NCBI RefSeq assembly: GCF_004208535.1
Contig: NZ_SGIS01000009.1
Coordinates: 89,751 to 153,750 of the forward strand
DNA length: 64,000 nt
Direction of reading: 5' to 3'
Source of the DNA: Sphingomonas populi
GTDB taxonomy: Bacteria; Pseudomonadota; Alphaproteobacteria; Sphingomonadales; Sphingomonadaceae
This document shows positions 8,539 through 17,578 of this stretch, piece by piece (position 1 is the stretch's first letter; each line of letters opens with the position of its first letter). The notes below the pieces were generated by a model that worked only from the letters and a program-made list of their open reading frames with translations, did not search any database and was not told where the DNA came from. The position numbers were made by a program, and so were the translations under genes.

Positions 8539-10896
8539 ATGCGGACATCCATCGCCGGAACCCTAGCGGCTCGTTCCCGCTCCGCCGGTCTCCTGGCTGC
8601 CGCACTGTTCCTTCACGCGCCCGGCGCGGCCGCAGACCCGCTGGCGGCGGTCGATCGCAATGGCAGCATCGTCGCGGTCGAAGGCTATGGGCCGAACATC
8701 GTGCGGATCACGGTCGCGGTCGATCGGGCGCTTGCCTCCACTGCGCCCGGCCCGGGCATCACCGGCAAGACCGACGATGCCGACTGGAAGCACGCGACCG
8801 ACGCGAGCGGCGACGTGTTCCGCTCGGCCGCGCTCTCCGTCACGGTCGCGGCACAGCCCTGGCCCAAGGCGCCAACGCAAATGGAGCGCTATTTCGCGCC
8901 CGCGCTGCCGCCGGTCTCGGTCGCCATCGCCGGGGCCGACGGTCGCGCGATCACGCGCCTGACCGGCTGGGAAATGTCGCCGCAGACGGTCAACGGCGAA
9001 CAGACCTTCCGCGTCGGCGCGAGCTTCGCCGATACCGCCGACACGCATTATTACGGCCTCGGCCAGAATCAGGAAGGCGTGCTCGATCTGCGCGGCCGGA
9101 CGATCGACTGCCGCCATTATTACGACGCCCCCGCCGGCGAGCAGGTCTGCGTGCCGTTCCTCGTCACCAACAAGGGCTATGCGATCCTGTGGGACAATCC
9201 GGCGGCGACCACCGTCTCGGCGGGCCTCCACAACGCAACGCGCTTCCAGAGCCAGGTCGGCGAGCGCGTCTCGTTCTTCGTCATCACCGGCCCGACCACC
9301 GATGATCTCTACGCCGGCTATCGGCGGCTGACCGGCACCACCCCGCTGCCGCCCAAGGCGGCGTTCGGGCTGATCCAGTCCAAGGCGCGCTACGGAAGCC
9401 AGGCCGAACTGATGTCGGTCGCGCAAGGCTATCGCACGCGCGGCTATCCTCTCGACGCGATGGTGCTCGACTGGTTCTACTGGACGCGGATGGGCCAGAT
9501 CGACATCGACCGGACCTATTTCCCCGATCCCAAGGGCATGAACGACCAGCTTCACGCGATGGGGCTGCATTCGATCATCAGCGTATGGCCGCGCTTCGAG
9601 CGCGAATCGCGCTACTTCGACATGCTCGCCGCCAAGGGCTGGCTGCTGCATGACAAGGACGGCAAGGTCGTCGATGGCCTCGCGGTGCGGGCCGACCGCG
9701 CCGGCGCGCTGCTCGATTCGACCAACCCGCAAGCGCGCACATGGTTCTGGCAGCGCATCCGCGACAACATCCTGAGCCAGGGCTTCGACTATACCTGGCT
9801 CGACGAAACCGAGCCTGATCTCGTCCCCGACGGGGCTTTCTATTCGATTGGGTCGGGCGACCGGTATCACAATTTGTTCCCGCTGCTGCACACGTCTTCG
9901 GTGGCGGAAGGGTCGGCGGCGGATCGTCCGAATTTCCGCAACATGATCCTGTGCCGCGCCGCCTATACCGGCACGCAGGCGAACGGCTGCCTGTTCTGGT
10001 CGTCCGACGTGCAGGCGACGTGGGAAGCGCTGCGGCGGCAGGTGCCGACCGGGCTCGGCTTCACCGCCTCGGGCCTCGCTTATTGGGGATCGGACACTGG
10101 CGGCTGGCAGACACCCGCTGGGCCGCCTGCGCCGCGTCCGGTGCTGGTCGACCCCGCCGGCGCGACCGCGATGGCGCCGGACTCTCGCGATTATCCCGAA
10201 CTGTTCGTGCGCTGGTTCGAGTATAACGCGCTCACGCCGACGCTGCGCATCCACGGCCAGCGCCCCGGCACCGCGATCTGGGAATATGGCAAGGCCGCCG
10301 AACCGATCCTCGCGCAGTGGCTGCGCCTGCGCTATGCGCTGATCCCGTATCTCTATGCGCTCGGCCATGAGACCTATGACACCGGCGCGCCGTTCATGCG
10401 CGCGCTGTTCATGGATTTCCCCGCCGATCCGCAAGCCGCGACGATCGGCGACGAATATATGCTGGGGCAAGCGCTGCTCGTCGCCCCCGTCACCGATCAG
10501 GGCGTGACCAGCCGCAGGGTCTATCTGCCCGCCGGCAGCGACTGGTACGATTGGTGGAGCAACGCCAAACTGACCGGCGGCCAATGGATCGACGCCGCCG
10601 CGCCGATCGACCGCATCCCGGTGTTCGTGCGGGCCGGGTCGATCGTGCCGATCGGGGTGCAGGTGCCCAGCACCGCGACGCGCCAGATGCTCGAGAAGGT
10701 CCGTGTCTATCCGGGGCGCGACGCCCGGTTCACGCTCTACGATGACGACGGCACCTCCAACGACTATCGCGCACGCGGCGGCAAAAGCGCCGTGCTGCAC
10801 TGGGACGAGGCCGGGCAGCGGCTGACCGCGTCGGGCGCGTTGCCGACCGGGCAGGCGCTCGGCGGGCTTGTCGAGATCGTCACCGCGCGCAAATAA
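8539..10896 (+). CDS. GH31 glycosidase, alpha-xylosidase-like
   Basis: 785 residues, signal peptide ending near GAAADP. N-terminal beta domain, then a GH31 barrel: AFGLIQSKARYGSQ, MVLDWFYW, and DYTWLDETEPDL containing the nucleophile Asp of the WxDxTEP subgroup. WSSDVQATWEALRRQ carries the acid/base Asp. The WLDxTEPD and ISVWPRF signatures fit the XylS/Xyl31 group better than classic alpha-glucosidases. A strong GAGGAGGGG site precedes the ATG. GH1 follows 34 bp downstream. Probably periplasmic, removing alpha-xylose (or alpha-glucose) from oligosaccharides. The family is certain; the substrate is inferred. Confidence 0.9.
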   Translation: MRTSIAGTLAARSRSAGLLAAALFLHAPGAAADPLAAVDRNGSIVAVEGYGPNIVRITVAVDRALASTAPGPGITGKTDDADWKHATDASGDVFRSAALSVTVAAQPWPKAPTQMERYFAPALPPVSVAIAGADGRAITRLTGWEMSPQTVNGEQTFRVGASFADTADTHYYGLGQNQEGVLDLRGRTIDCRHYYDAPAGEQVCVPFLVTNKGYAILWDNPAATTVSAGLHNATRFQSQVGERVSFFVITGPTTDDLYAGYRRLTGTTPLPPKAAFGLIQSKARYGSQAELMSVAQGYRTRGYPLDAMVLDWFYWTRMGQIDIDRTYFPDPKGMNDQLHAMGLHSIISVWPRFERESRYFDMLAAKGWLLHDKDGKVVDGLAVRADRAGALLDSTNPQARTWFWQRIRDNILSQGFDYTWLDETEPDLVPDGAFYSIGSGDRYHNLFPLLHTSSVAEGSAADRPNFRNMILCRAAYTGTQANGCLFWSSDVQATWEALRRQVPTGLGFTASGLAYWGSDTGGWQTPAGPPAPRPVLVDPAGATAMAPDSRDYPELFVRWFEYNALTPTLRIHGQRPGTAIWEYGKAAEPILAQWLRLRYALIPYLYALGHETYDTGAPFMRALFMDFPADPQAATIGDEYMLGQALLVAPVTDQGVTSRRVYLPAGSDWYDWWSNAKLTGGQWIDAAAPIDRIPVFVRAGSIVPIGVQVPSTATRQMLEKVRVYPGRDARFTLYDDDGTSNDYRARGGKSAVLHWDEAGQRLTASGALPTGQALGGLVEIVTARK

Positions 10897-10930
10897 CGGG
10901 CACGTCTGTACCCCCGAAGGAGAACAAGTG

Positions 10931-12370
10931 ATGGATCGTCGCGAATTCGTGGTGGGAAGCATGACCGCAGGCGCCGCCCTGACGGCGGCATCGAGCGCCA
11001 CCGCCGCCCCACGCGCAGCCCTGCGTGGCACCGATGCGTCCGCCTTCCCGCCGGACTTCCTGTGGGGCTGCGCCACCGCCGCCTATCAGGTCGAGGGCGC
11101 AGCGAAGGAGGATGGTCGCGGCCTCACCAACTGGGACGTGTTCTCGCACACCCCCGGCAAGGTCGCGAACAACGCCACCGGCGATGTCGCCAGCGACAGC
11201 TATCATCGCTACGGCGAGGATATCGCGCTGATGAAAGACCTCGGCGTGCGCGCCTACCGGATGTCGCTGGCCTGGTCGCGGATCTTTCCCGAGGGCAAGG
11301 GCCAGCCGAACCAGAAGGGCGTCGACCATTACAACCGGGTGATCGACGCGCTGCTCGCCGCCGGCATCACGCCGTATGTGACGATGTTCCACTGGGATCT
11401 GCCGCAGGCGCTGCCGGGCGGCTGGCAGAACCGCGACACCGCCAAGGCGTTCGCCGATTACGCCGGCTTCATGGCGGGCAAGCTCTCCGATCGTGTCCAT
11501 CATTTCATGACCGTCAACGAAGTACGCAGCTTCACCGACCTCGGCCATAAGTCCGGCACCCACGCGCCCGGGCTGATGCTGCCGCCGCGCGAGCTTAACC
11601 AGGTGCGGCACCACGCGATCCTCGCGCACGGTCTCGGCGTCGGCGCGATCCGCGCCGCTGCGCGCCCCGGAACGCAGGTCGGCATCGCCGACAACGCCAC
11701 CTTCTTCGTGCCCGTGGTCGAGACGCCTGAGCATATCGCGGCGACGCTGCGCGCGACCCGGCAGGAGAATGCGATGTTCCTCACCGCGATCATGGAGGGG
11801 CGCTACCTGGACTCCTACCTCACCGCGCAGGGCGCCGCCGCGCCCGTGGTCCAGCCCGGCGACATGGCCGCGATCGGCAGTCCGCTCGATTTCCTCGCGA
11901 TCAACGTCTACACCCCGTTCTACGTGATGGCCGACGACACGCCGAGCGGCTATTCGGTGCTGCCGCGCACGCTCCACTCGCCGCGCATGCCCTCGCCCTG
12001 GCTCTATGTCAGCCCGGAGGTCGGCTATTGGTCGGTGCGAAGCGTGAGCGACCTGTGGAAGCCCAAGACGATCTTCGTCGCGGAAAACGGCTGCTCGGCG
12101 GACGACATGGTGACGCCGAACGGACAAGTGCTCGATCCCGACCGGGTCATGTACCTCCGCAACTGCCTGACGCATTTCCGCCGCGCCGCCGCCGAGGGCT
12201 ATCCGCTCAAGGGCTATTTCCTGTGGAGCCTGCTCGACAATTTCGAATGGGCCGACGGCTACACCAACCGCTTCGGCATCCATTACGTCGATTTCGAAAC
12301 GCAGAAGCGCACGCCCAAGCTGAGCGCGCATTGGTACAAGGAACTCATCCGCCGCAACGCGCTCGTGTGA
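10931..12370 (+). CDS. GH1 beta-glucosidase with Tat-type signal
   Basis: 479 residues starting MDRREFVVGS, a twin-arginine motif followed by a hydrophobic stretch and ASSATAAP, so export folded is likely. The GH1 barrel then runs FLWGCATAAYQVEGA, FHWDLPQALPGGW, TVNEVRSF with the acid/base Glu (usually NEP, here NEV), and IFVAENGCS with the nucleophile Glu. The end is WSLLDNFEWADGYTNRFG. The ATG at 10931 has GAAGGAG upstream; an alternative upstream start would bury the Tat signal. Last gene of the rightward run. It likely hydrolyses beta-glucosides released by its neighbours. Confidence 0.92.
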   Translation: MDRREFVVGSMTAGAALTAASSATAAPRAALRGTDASAFPPDFLWGCATAAYQVEGAAKEDGRGLTNWDVFSHTPGKVANNATGDVASDSYHRYGEDIALMKDLGVRAYRMSLAWSRIFPEGKGQPNQKGVDHYNRVIDALLAAGITPYVTMFHWDLPQALPGGWQNRDTAKAFADYAGFMAGKLSDRVHHFMTVNEVRSFTDLGHKSGTHAPGLMLPPRELNQVRHHAILAHGLGVGAIRAAARPGTQVGIADNATFFVPVVETPEHIAATLRATRQENAMFLTAIMEGRYLDSYLTAQGAAAPVVQPGDMAAIGSPLDFLAINVYTPFYVMADDTPSGYSVLPRTLHSPRMPSPWLYVSPEVGYWSVRSVSDLWKPKTIFVAENGCSADDMVTPNGQVLDPDRVMYLRNCLTHFRRAAAEGYPLKGYFLWSLLDNFEWADGYTNRFGIHYVDFETQKRTPKLSAHWYKELIRRNALV

Positions 12371-12429
12371 GCGCCCACGGCCCGCACCCGAGCGCTTGCG
12401 GCATCATCGAAGGCCGTTTTTATCGTGTT

Positions 12430-12512
12430 TTCCCGCGAAAGCGGGAACCCAGAGCCAAGCAAAACACCGATATACGGCTCTTGTGGCCGCTGGACTCCCG
12501 CGTGCGCGGGAG
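12430..12512. repeat. REP/BIME-like paired hairpin element
   Basis: Two short GC-rich hairpins, TTCCCGCGAAAGCGGGAA (12430-12447) and CTCCCGCGTGCGCGGGAG (12495-12512), flank an inner inverted repeat (AGAGCC 12451-12456, GGCTCT 12476-12481). It lies between the convergent GH1 and GH35 genes and could stop transcription from both sides. The CCCGCG...CGCGGG design resembles dispersed repeats common in sphingomonad genomes; only one copy is in this window. Confidence 0.6.
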
Positions 12513-12563
12513 AACAAGACGGCTTTCGCACAGATCTTGCCCTTGCTCGGGTGCGGTGGCGCC

Positions 12564-14213
12564 TTAGCGATAATGCCCCATCGTGACCTTCAGGATCTGC
12601 GGACGGCTGACCAAGTTGAGGCCGTAATCGGTCTGGTCGCCGTTCCACACGCGCGTCATCACCCAGCGCCCGTTCTCGAACCGTCCTTCTTCGGCGCGCA
12701 CCATGATTCCGTTGGGCGCGGTGCCCGGTGCGGCGGCGAACGACACACGAACATGGTCGCCCATCACCAGAAACGTGTCCGCCGACAATTGCGCGACCGC
12801 GACGCCGCCAACCGGCTCCTTGCCCCAGGGCGCGGCATCGCCCTTCAGCCATGTCCAGTCCTTCATGCCGAACTGCCATTCGCCCCACGCGGCGGTGATC
12901 GTCCAGTCGCCCATCTGCGTCGATTGCGGCGCCCCGTCGTCGGGCTTGGCGGCGCCCCACGTCGGCTGAGTATAAGCGATCCGCGCCCAGTCGCGCATCA
13001 TCGATCCGACGGCGGCATAGGGCAGCGCGAACGCATCCAGCACGGCCGGCGAAAGCTCGGCCGCGCCGAGCGGGTAATTGGCGTAGCCGGTATCGTCCAT
13101 GCCGAACGGTGCGAAACCGATCGCGCCCCGGCCGAGCGTCGGCCAGAAGAACCGGGCGAAATCGCGCGTGTTGCCGATCTCGGGCACCATCAGCGGATTG
13201 TCGGCGCGCGCATAGGCGTCGAGGTAGCGCGCGACATTGTCACTGGCCTTGTCGTAAATGTCCGGCGCTTCGATATCGATCGCGGGCGCGGCCGCCTTCC
13301 AGATATCGAGCACATCCTGCTGCGGCCCGCCGCTGGCGACACCATCGGGATCGGGCACGTTGGACGGCCCCGCAAGCGCGGCGTTCACGTACATCGGTAG
13401 CGGCTTGATCGCCTTGCCTGCCGCCGCGATGGCGTTGACGTAGCTGCCGACATACCAGGTGTTGAACGCGCGGTCGGCCTGCGCGCCGAACACTGCGCTC
13501 CAGGAGCCGCTCTTGTTCAACCGCCGCGATAAAGCCGCCGGAATCGGCTTGGCCAACAGGGTGTCGGCGACGGCGGAGAAATCGCGCGGGTTCTTGTAGC
13601 TGCCGGTCTCGTTCTCGACCTGCACCATGATGACGGTGTTCTGCGGATCATGGTCGCGCAGATAGGTCATGAGCTGGACGAACGCGCGCGTATCCGCCGC
13701 GAGCGTCGCCGCGCCGTGCGCGCTGAGGACACCGTGATCCTTGCCGGCCCTGGTCTTCATCCGGGGGAAACGGCGGTTGTCGAGCTTCACCCAATCGGGC
13801 GTGTACGAGAATGAGGTGTTCTTCCACGTCCCGAACCACAACAGCACGACGCGCTTGTCATGCACGCGCGCCTGATCGAGCAGGGTTTGCAGGAAGGCGA
13901 AGTCGAACCGCCCCTCCTGCGGCTCGACCTGCTCCCACGCGATCGGCACCTCGACGGTGTTGGCGCCGATCCGGTCGAGCACCGGCCACGCAGTCGCGAG
14001 CGGGGCTGGATAATTGGTCGAGTTGTTGACCTGCGCGCCGAGCATGAAGAACGGCGCGCCATCGACGATCAGCGCGTGCCGGCCGTTGCGGCTTTCGATC
14101 CTCGGCAGCTCAGGCGACGCCTGCGCCAATGCCGCTGAACCGAGCAAGCAACCGGCCAACAGCAGGCTCGCGATCTGCCGCGCTGTCCGCTTCTGTCGCA
14201 TGTCGCGCATCAT
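12564..14213 (-). CDS. GH35 beta-galactosidase (Bgl35A-like, DUF5597 C-terminus)
   Basis: 549 residues, Sec signal peptide ([17 protein letters not shown]), then [41 protein letters not shown] with the acid/base Glu and LMVPEIGN with the likely nucleophile Glu. The C-terminal ~150 residues form a beta domain of the DUF5597 kind. Length and layout match Cellvibrio Bgl35A, which removes galactose from xyloglucan. Start is the first of two ATGs (14213) after GGAGAG. It is transcribed toward GH1 and away from GH29. Probably periplasmic. The xyloglucan role is inferred from family and neighbours. Confidence 0.87.
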   Translation of the reverse strand: MMRDMRQKRTARQIASLLLAGCLLGSAALAQASPELPRIESRNGRHALIVDGAPFFMLGAQVNNSTNYPAPLATAWPVLDRIGANTVEVPIAWEQVEPQEGRFDFAFLQTLLDQARVHDKRVVLLWFGTWKNTSFSYTPDWVKLDNRRFPRMKTRAGKDHGVLSAHGAATLAADTRAFVQLMTYLRDHDPQNTVIMVQVENETGSYKNPRDFSAVADTLLAKPIPAALSRRLNKSGSWSAVFGAQADRAFNTWYVGSYVNAIAAAGKAIKPLPMYVNAALAGPSNVPDPDGVASGGPQQDVLDIWKAAAPAIDIEAPDIYDKASDNVARYLDAYARADNPLMVPEIGNTRDFARFFWPTLGRGAIGFAPFGMDDTGYANYPLGAAELSPAVLDAFALPYAAVGSMMRDWARIAYTQPTWGAAKPDDGAPQSTQMGDWTITAAWGEWQFGMKDWTWLKGDAAPWGKEPVGGVAVAQLSADTFLVMGDHVRVSFAAAPGTAPNGIMVRAEEGRFENGRWVMTRVWNGDQTDYGLNLVSRPQILKVTMGHYR

Positions 14214-14521
14214 GATCTCTCCTGCCTTCGAAAAGGCGCGTTTGGGCGGTTCCGTTACCAGTCACGGGTTCAAGCGTCGCCACATACTGATCCCATTCCG
14301 GCGAGCCGCAAGAGCGCCCGCAAACGCGGTGAAGCATTACCAAACCATCACAACTTGCATACAACCGGGTTATATTGCACCAATAGCCCTCCATGCCGGC
14401 GCCTCGGGACGCCGGAACGACATTGAGAAAGGGGTTCGATGGGCATGTCGCTGACGCACGCCACCACGTCCCACGCGCGCCCGGTGCGAACCTCAACGGA
14501 ACGTTCGGCCAGCGGGAGGGA
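14214..14521. other. Divergent intergenic region, GH35 / GH29
   Basis: A 308-bp control region for two divergent glycosidases. Visible items are an imperfect palindrome centred on AACCGGGTT (14363-14371), of the kind LacI-family regulators use, a nearby TATATT (14371-14376), and a 6-bp GC hairpin (CCGGCG 14396-14401 with CGCCGG 14410-14415) in the GH29 leader. No promoter pair with good spacing was resolved. No gene is present. Confidence 0.35.
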
Positions 14522-16075
14522 ATGATGACCAACTTCAGCAAACGCGAGATCCTTTATGGCCCGCTCCTCGCGCTCGGCGCCGGGGCGTTGGCACGGGTCG
14601 CTCCCGCGACGGCGGCGCCGGTGCCCACGCCTGACGGCACGATCGCACCCGGCCCGTTCAATGCGACGCAGGAATCGCTGAAGAGCTACCGCACGCCCGA
14701 CTGGTTCAAGGATGCGAAGTTCGGCATCTGGTCCCATTGGGGGCCGCAGGCGGTGCCGCGCCAGGGCGACTGGTACGCGCGCTTCATGTACGTGCCGGGT
14801 CATCCCCATTACGACCACCATCTCAAGACCTACGGCCACCCGTCGGAAAAGGGCTACAAGGATATCATCCCGCTCTGGAAAGCCGAGCGCTGGGAGCCGG
14901 AGGCGCTGATGGCGCGCTATGCGAAGGCCGGTGCGAAATATTTCGTGTCGATGGGTGTCCATCACGACAATTTCGACCTGTGGAATTCGAAGCATCACCG
15001 CTGGAACGCGGTCGCGATGGGGCCGAAGCGCGATGTCGTCGGCATGTGGCAGGCGGCGGCGAAGCGGCATGGCTTGCGCTTCGGCGTCTCCGAGCATCTC
15101 GGCGCGAGCCATAACTGGTGGTATCCGAACCATCTGTACGACCAGTTCTGGCCCAAGCTCGGCGTGAACTATGACGGCGCTGATCCGGCCTATGCCGATC
15201 TCTATCACGACAATCGCACCGAACCGTTCATCGACACCAAGGCGAGCTGGTACACCACCAACCCGGCGTATCATCAGCTCTGGCTGAAACGCATCCGCGA
15301 TCTCGTCGACAGCTATCAGCCCGATCTGCTGTATTCGGACGGCGGCCTGCCGTTCGGCGAAGTCGGCCGCACGTTGGTCGCGCATCTCTACAACAGCAGC
15401 ATCGCGCGGACGGGCCGGCTCGAGGCGGTCTACAATTGCAAGGACTCCGGCACCGGCGAGTTCTTCAAGGAAGGCATGGTGCAGGATGTCGAGCGCGGCG
15501 TGCTGAAAGGCATCAACCCGCTCCCCTGGCAGACCGACACCTCGAACGGCGACTGGTTCTACAGCGACGAGTCCAAATACAAGACGTCACGCGAAATCCT
15601 CGCCATGCTTGCCGATATCGTCAGCAAGAACGGCAACATGCTGTTGAACGTCGTCCAATACGCGGACGGATCGATGCCGCCCGAATCGGACGCGCTGCTG
15701 ACCGACCTCGCCGCGTGGATGGCGGTCAACGCCGAGGCGATCCACGGCACGCGCCCGTGGACGCTGTACGGCGAGGGCCCGACCGAGGCCGTGGAGGGGA
15801 TGTTCAAGGAAAAGGCGGAATATTCCGCGCGCGACATCCGCTTCACGACCAAAGGCGAGACGCTCTACGCGATCACGCTCGGCGAACCGGCCGGCACGAC
15901 CGAGATCGCCGCGTTGCGGGCAGGCGCACCGCACGCGCGCGGCCGCGTTGTCGGCGTCGAGCTGCTCGGCGCGGGGCCGGTGCGGTTCCGCCAGACTGCG
16001 ACGGCGCTATCGATCGACGTGCCCGGCCGCCTGCCGACCCGACACGCCAGCGTCTTGAAGATCCACCAGGCCTGA
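14522..16075 (+). CDS. GH29 alpha-L-fucosidase
   Basis: 517 residues. The N-terminus (SKREILYGPLLALGAGALA) is a signal with a KR pair, possibly Tat-exported. The GH29 barrel follows: WFKDAKFGIWSHWGPQ, GAKYFVSMGVHHDNFDLWNS, RFGVSEHLGASHNWW, and DLLYSDGGLPFGE containing the nucleophile Asp. The tail NGNMLLNVVQYADGSMP is typical of the family. The ATG at 14522 follows GGGAGGG; a second ATG is the next codon. It would release terminal alpha-fucose, the outermost residue of fucosylated xyloglucan or mucin-type glycans. The family call is firm. Confidence 0.93.
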   Translation: MMTNFSKREILYGPLLALGAGALARVAPATAAPVPTPDGTIAPGPFNATQESLKSYRTPDWFKDAKFGIWSHWGPQAVPRQGDWYARFMYVPGHPHYDHHLKTYGHPSEKGYKDIIPLWKAERWEPEALMARYAKAGAKYFVSMGVHHDNFDLWNSKHHRWNAVAMGPKRDVVGMWQAAAKRHGLRFGVSEHLGASHNWWYPNHLYDQFWPKLGVNYDGADPAYADLYHDNRTEPFIDTKASWYTTNPAYHQLWLKRIRDLVDSYQPDLLYSDGGLPFGEVGRTLVAHLYNSSIARTGRLEAVYNCKDSGTGEFFKEGMVQDVERGVLKGINPLPWQTDTSNGDWFYSDESKYKTSREILAMLADIVSKNGNMLLNVVQYADGSMPPESDALLTDLAAWMAVNAEAIHGTRPWTLYGEGPTEAVEGMFKEKAEYSARDIRFTTKGETLYAITLGEPAGTTEIAALRAGAPHARGRVVGVELLGAGPVRFRQTATALSIDVPGRLPTRHASVLKIHQA

Positions 16076-16163
16076 CGCCAACGCTGGGGCGTGGGCACCA
16101 CCTGGCATCGTGGAACCCCGCACCCTCCTCCCGCTTTGTGCTTACCTCACGAGGAGCAGACCA

Positions 16164-16424
16164 ATGGCAGGCGGATGGACGCGCGATGGCGCAGTGCAGG
16201 ACCAGATCGACGATACCATCATGGACGCGGTGAACACCGCCCGCGCCCGCATGCCGACCGGCGAGAGCGAACGTCACTGCATATCGTGCGGTGACGACAT
16301 TCCCGAAGGCCGGCGCATCGCCATCCCCGGCGTGCGAACCTGCGTCACCTGCCAGAGCGGGCGTGACCGCCCCGCCGCCGCGCTGTTCAACCGCCGCGGC
16401 AGCAAGGACAGCCAGTTGCGCTAG
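16164..16424 (+). CDS. DksA/TraR-type C4 zinc-finger protein
   Basis: 86 residues. A short acidic N-terminus (DQIDDTIMDAVNTARARM) is followed by a four-cysteine finger, CISCGDDIP...RTCVTC, as in the small YbiI-like members of the DksA/TraR family. It lacks the long coiled coil of true DksA, so a role in RNA polymerase control is possible but not shown. GAGGAG precedes the ATG. It is 32 bp upstream of a helix-hairpin-helix gene and then exonuclease III, suggesting one transcript. Confidence 0.82.
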   Translation: MAGGWTRDGAVQDQIDDTIMDAVNTARARMPTGESERHCISCGDDIPEGRRIAIPGVRTCVTCQSGRDRPAAALFNRRGSKDSQLR

Positions 16425-16456
16425 GCGCTCGCGATCCGCAATCAGGAAGGCCATCC

Positions 16457-16648
16457 ATGCCCGGTATCGACATCAACACCGCCACGCAGGACGACCTCGA
16501 CGCGATCGACGGGCTGCGCGGTCACGGCTTCGAGATCGTGCGCTACCGTGAGGAGCGCGGGCGCTTCACGAGCCTGCGCCAGCTCGACGAGGTGCCCGGC
16601 CTGTCAGGCAAGATCGATTCCGAAACGCGCGACCGGCTGACGGTCTAG
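16457..16648 (+). CDS. Small helix-hairpin-helix (ComEA-like) protein
   Basis: 63 residues: IDINTATQDDLDAIDGL ... YREERGRFTSLRQLDEVPGL, the paired HhH motifs seen in ComEA and the T2SK-associated domain, usually binding DNA without sequence preference. No signal peptide, so cytoplasmic. AGGAAGG lies before the ATG. Only 8 bp separate it from xth, a possible functional pairing with the exonuclease. Confidence 0.8.
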   Translation: MPGIDINTATQDDLDAIDGLRGHGFEIVRYREERGRFTSLRQLDEVPGLSGKIDSETRDRLTV

Positions 16649-16656
16649 CGATCGCC

Positions 16657-17445
16657 ATGAAGATCGCGACCTACAATGTGAATGGCATCAATGGCCGCCT
16701 GCCGGTGCTGCTGCGGTGGCTGGCGGAGCGCGAACCCGACGTCGTATGCCTGCAGGAACTGAAGGCGCCGCAGGACAAATTCCCGCACGCAGCGATCGAA
16801 GCCGCCGGCTACCAGGCGATCTGGCACGGACAGAAAAGCTGGAACGGCGTCGCCATCCTGAGCCGCGTCGGCACGCCGGTCGAGACACGGCGCGGCCTGC
16901 CGGATGATCCCGACGAAAGCCAGAGCCGCTATATCGAGGCTGCGGTCAACGGCGTGCTGATCGCTGGACTGTACCTGCCGAACGGCAACCCGCGCCCGGG
17001 GCCGAAGTTCGACTATAAAATGCGCTGGTTCGAGCACTTGATCCGGCACGCGCAGGATTTGATCGACACCGGCATACCAGTCGTCCTCGCTGGCGACTTC
17101 AACGTGATGCCGACCGAACGTGACGTCTACAAGCCGGAGCGCTGGCAGGACGATGCGCTGTTCGCGCCCGAAGTCCGTGCGGCATTCGCCCGGCTGGTCG
17201 CGCAGGGCTGGACCGACGCGCTACGGACGATCCATCCCGACGAGACGATCTTCACCTTCTGGGACTATTTCAGAAACGCATACGGGCGCGACGCCGGGCT
17301 CCGCATCGACCATCTGCTGCTCAGCCCTTCTCTTGCGCCACGATTGCGTGACGCCCGCGTCGATCGAGACGTGCGGGGCTGGGAAAAGAGCAGCGACCAC
17401 GCGCCGGTCTGGATCGACCTCGCGCCGGACAAGACACGTCGTTGA
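16657..17445 (+). CDS. xth: Exodeoxyribonuclease III
   Basis: 262 residues, the usual length for XthA. Conserved motifs of the EEP nuclease fold are all present: ATYNVNGI, VVCLQELK (metal Glu), GDFNVMPTERD (Asp/Asn), RIDHLLLS and SDHAPVW (Asp/His). It cleaves AP sites and acts as a 3'-5' exonuclease in base-excision repair. It follows the small HhH gene by 8 bp. Nothing unusual in the active site. Confidence 0.94.
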   Translation: MKIATYNVNGINGRLPVLLRWLAEREPDVVCLQELKAPQDKFPHAAIEAAGYQAIWHGQKSWNGVAILSRVGTPVETRRGLPDDPDESQSRYIEAAVNGVLIAGLYLPNGNPRPGPKFDYKMRWFEHLIRHAQDLIDTGIPVVLAGDFNVMPTERDVYKPERWQDDALFAPEVRAAFARLVAQGWTDALRTIHPDETIFTFWDYFRNAYGRDAGLRIDHLLLSPSLAPRLRDARVDRDVRGWEKSSDHAPVWIDLAPDKTRR

Positions 17446-17578
17446 TCGCTCGCCCGCGACATCGGCCACTATGACAAACGCCGTCGGTCATCCCTATATG
17501 ATGTCCGGGTACGGCAAAACGGTAATATCGGCGAAGCGTGAAGCGTCGGTTCAGCGTGGCGACAGGACAGGTACGGAC

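Noticed and set aside
8563..11076. 837-codon antisense frame over GH31
   Set aside because: Same shadow effect; sense strand is a complete GH31.
10931..12370. Loss of GH1 activity because NEP reads NEV
   Set aside because: The acid/base Glu itself and the nucleophile in AENG are both present, so the enzyme is probably active.
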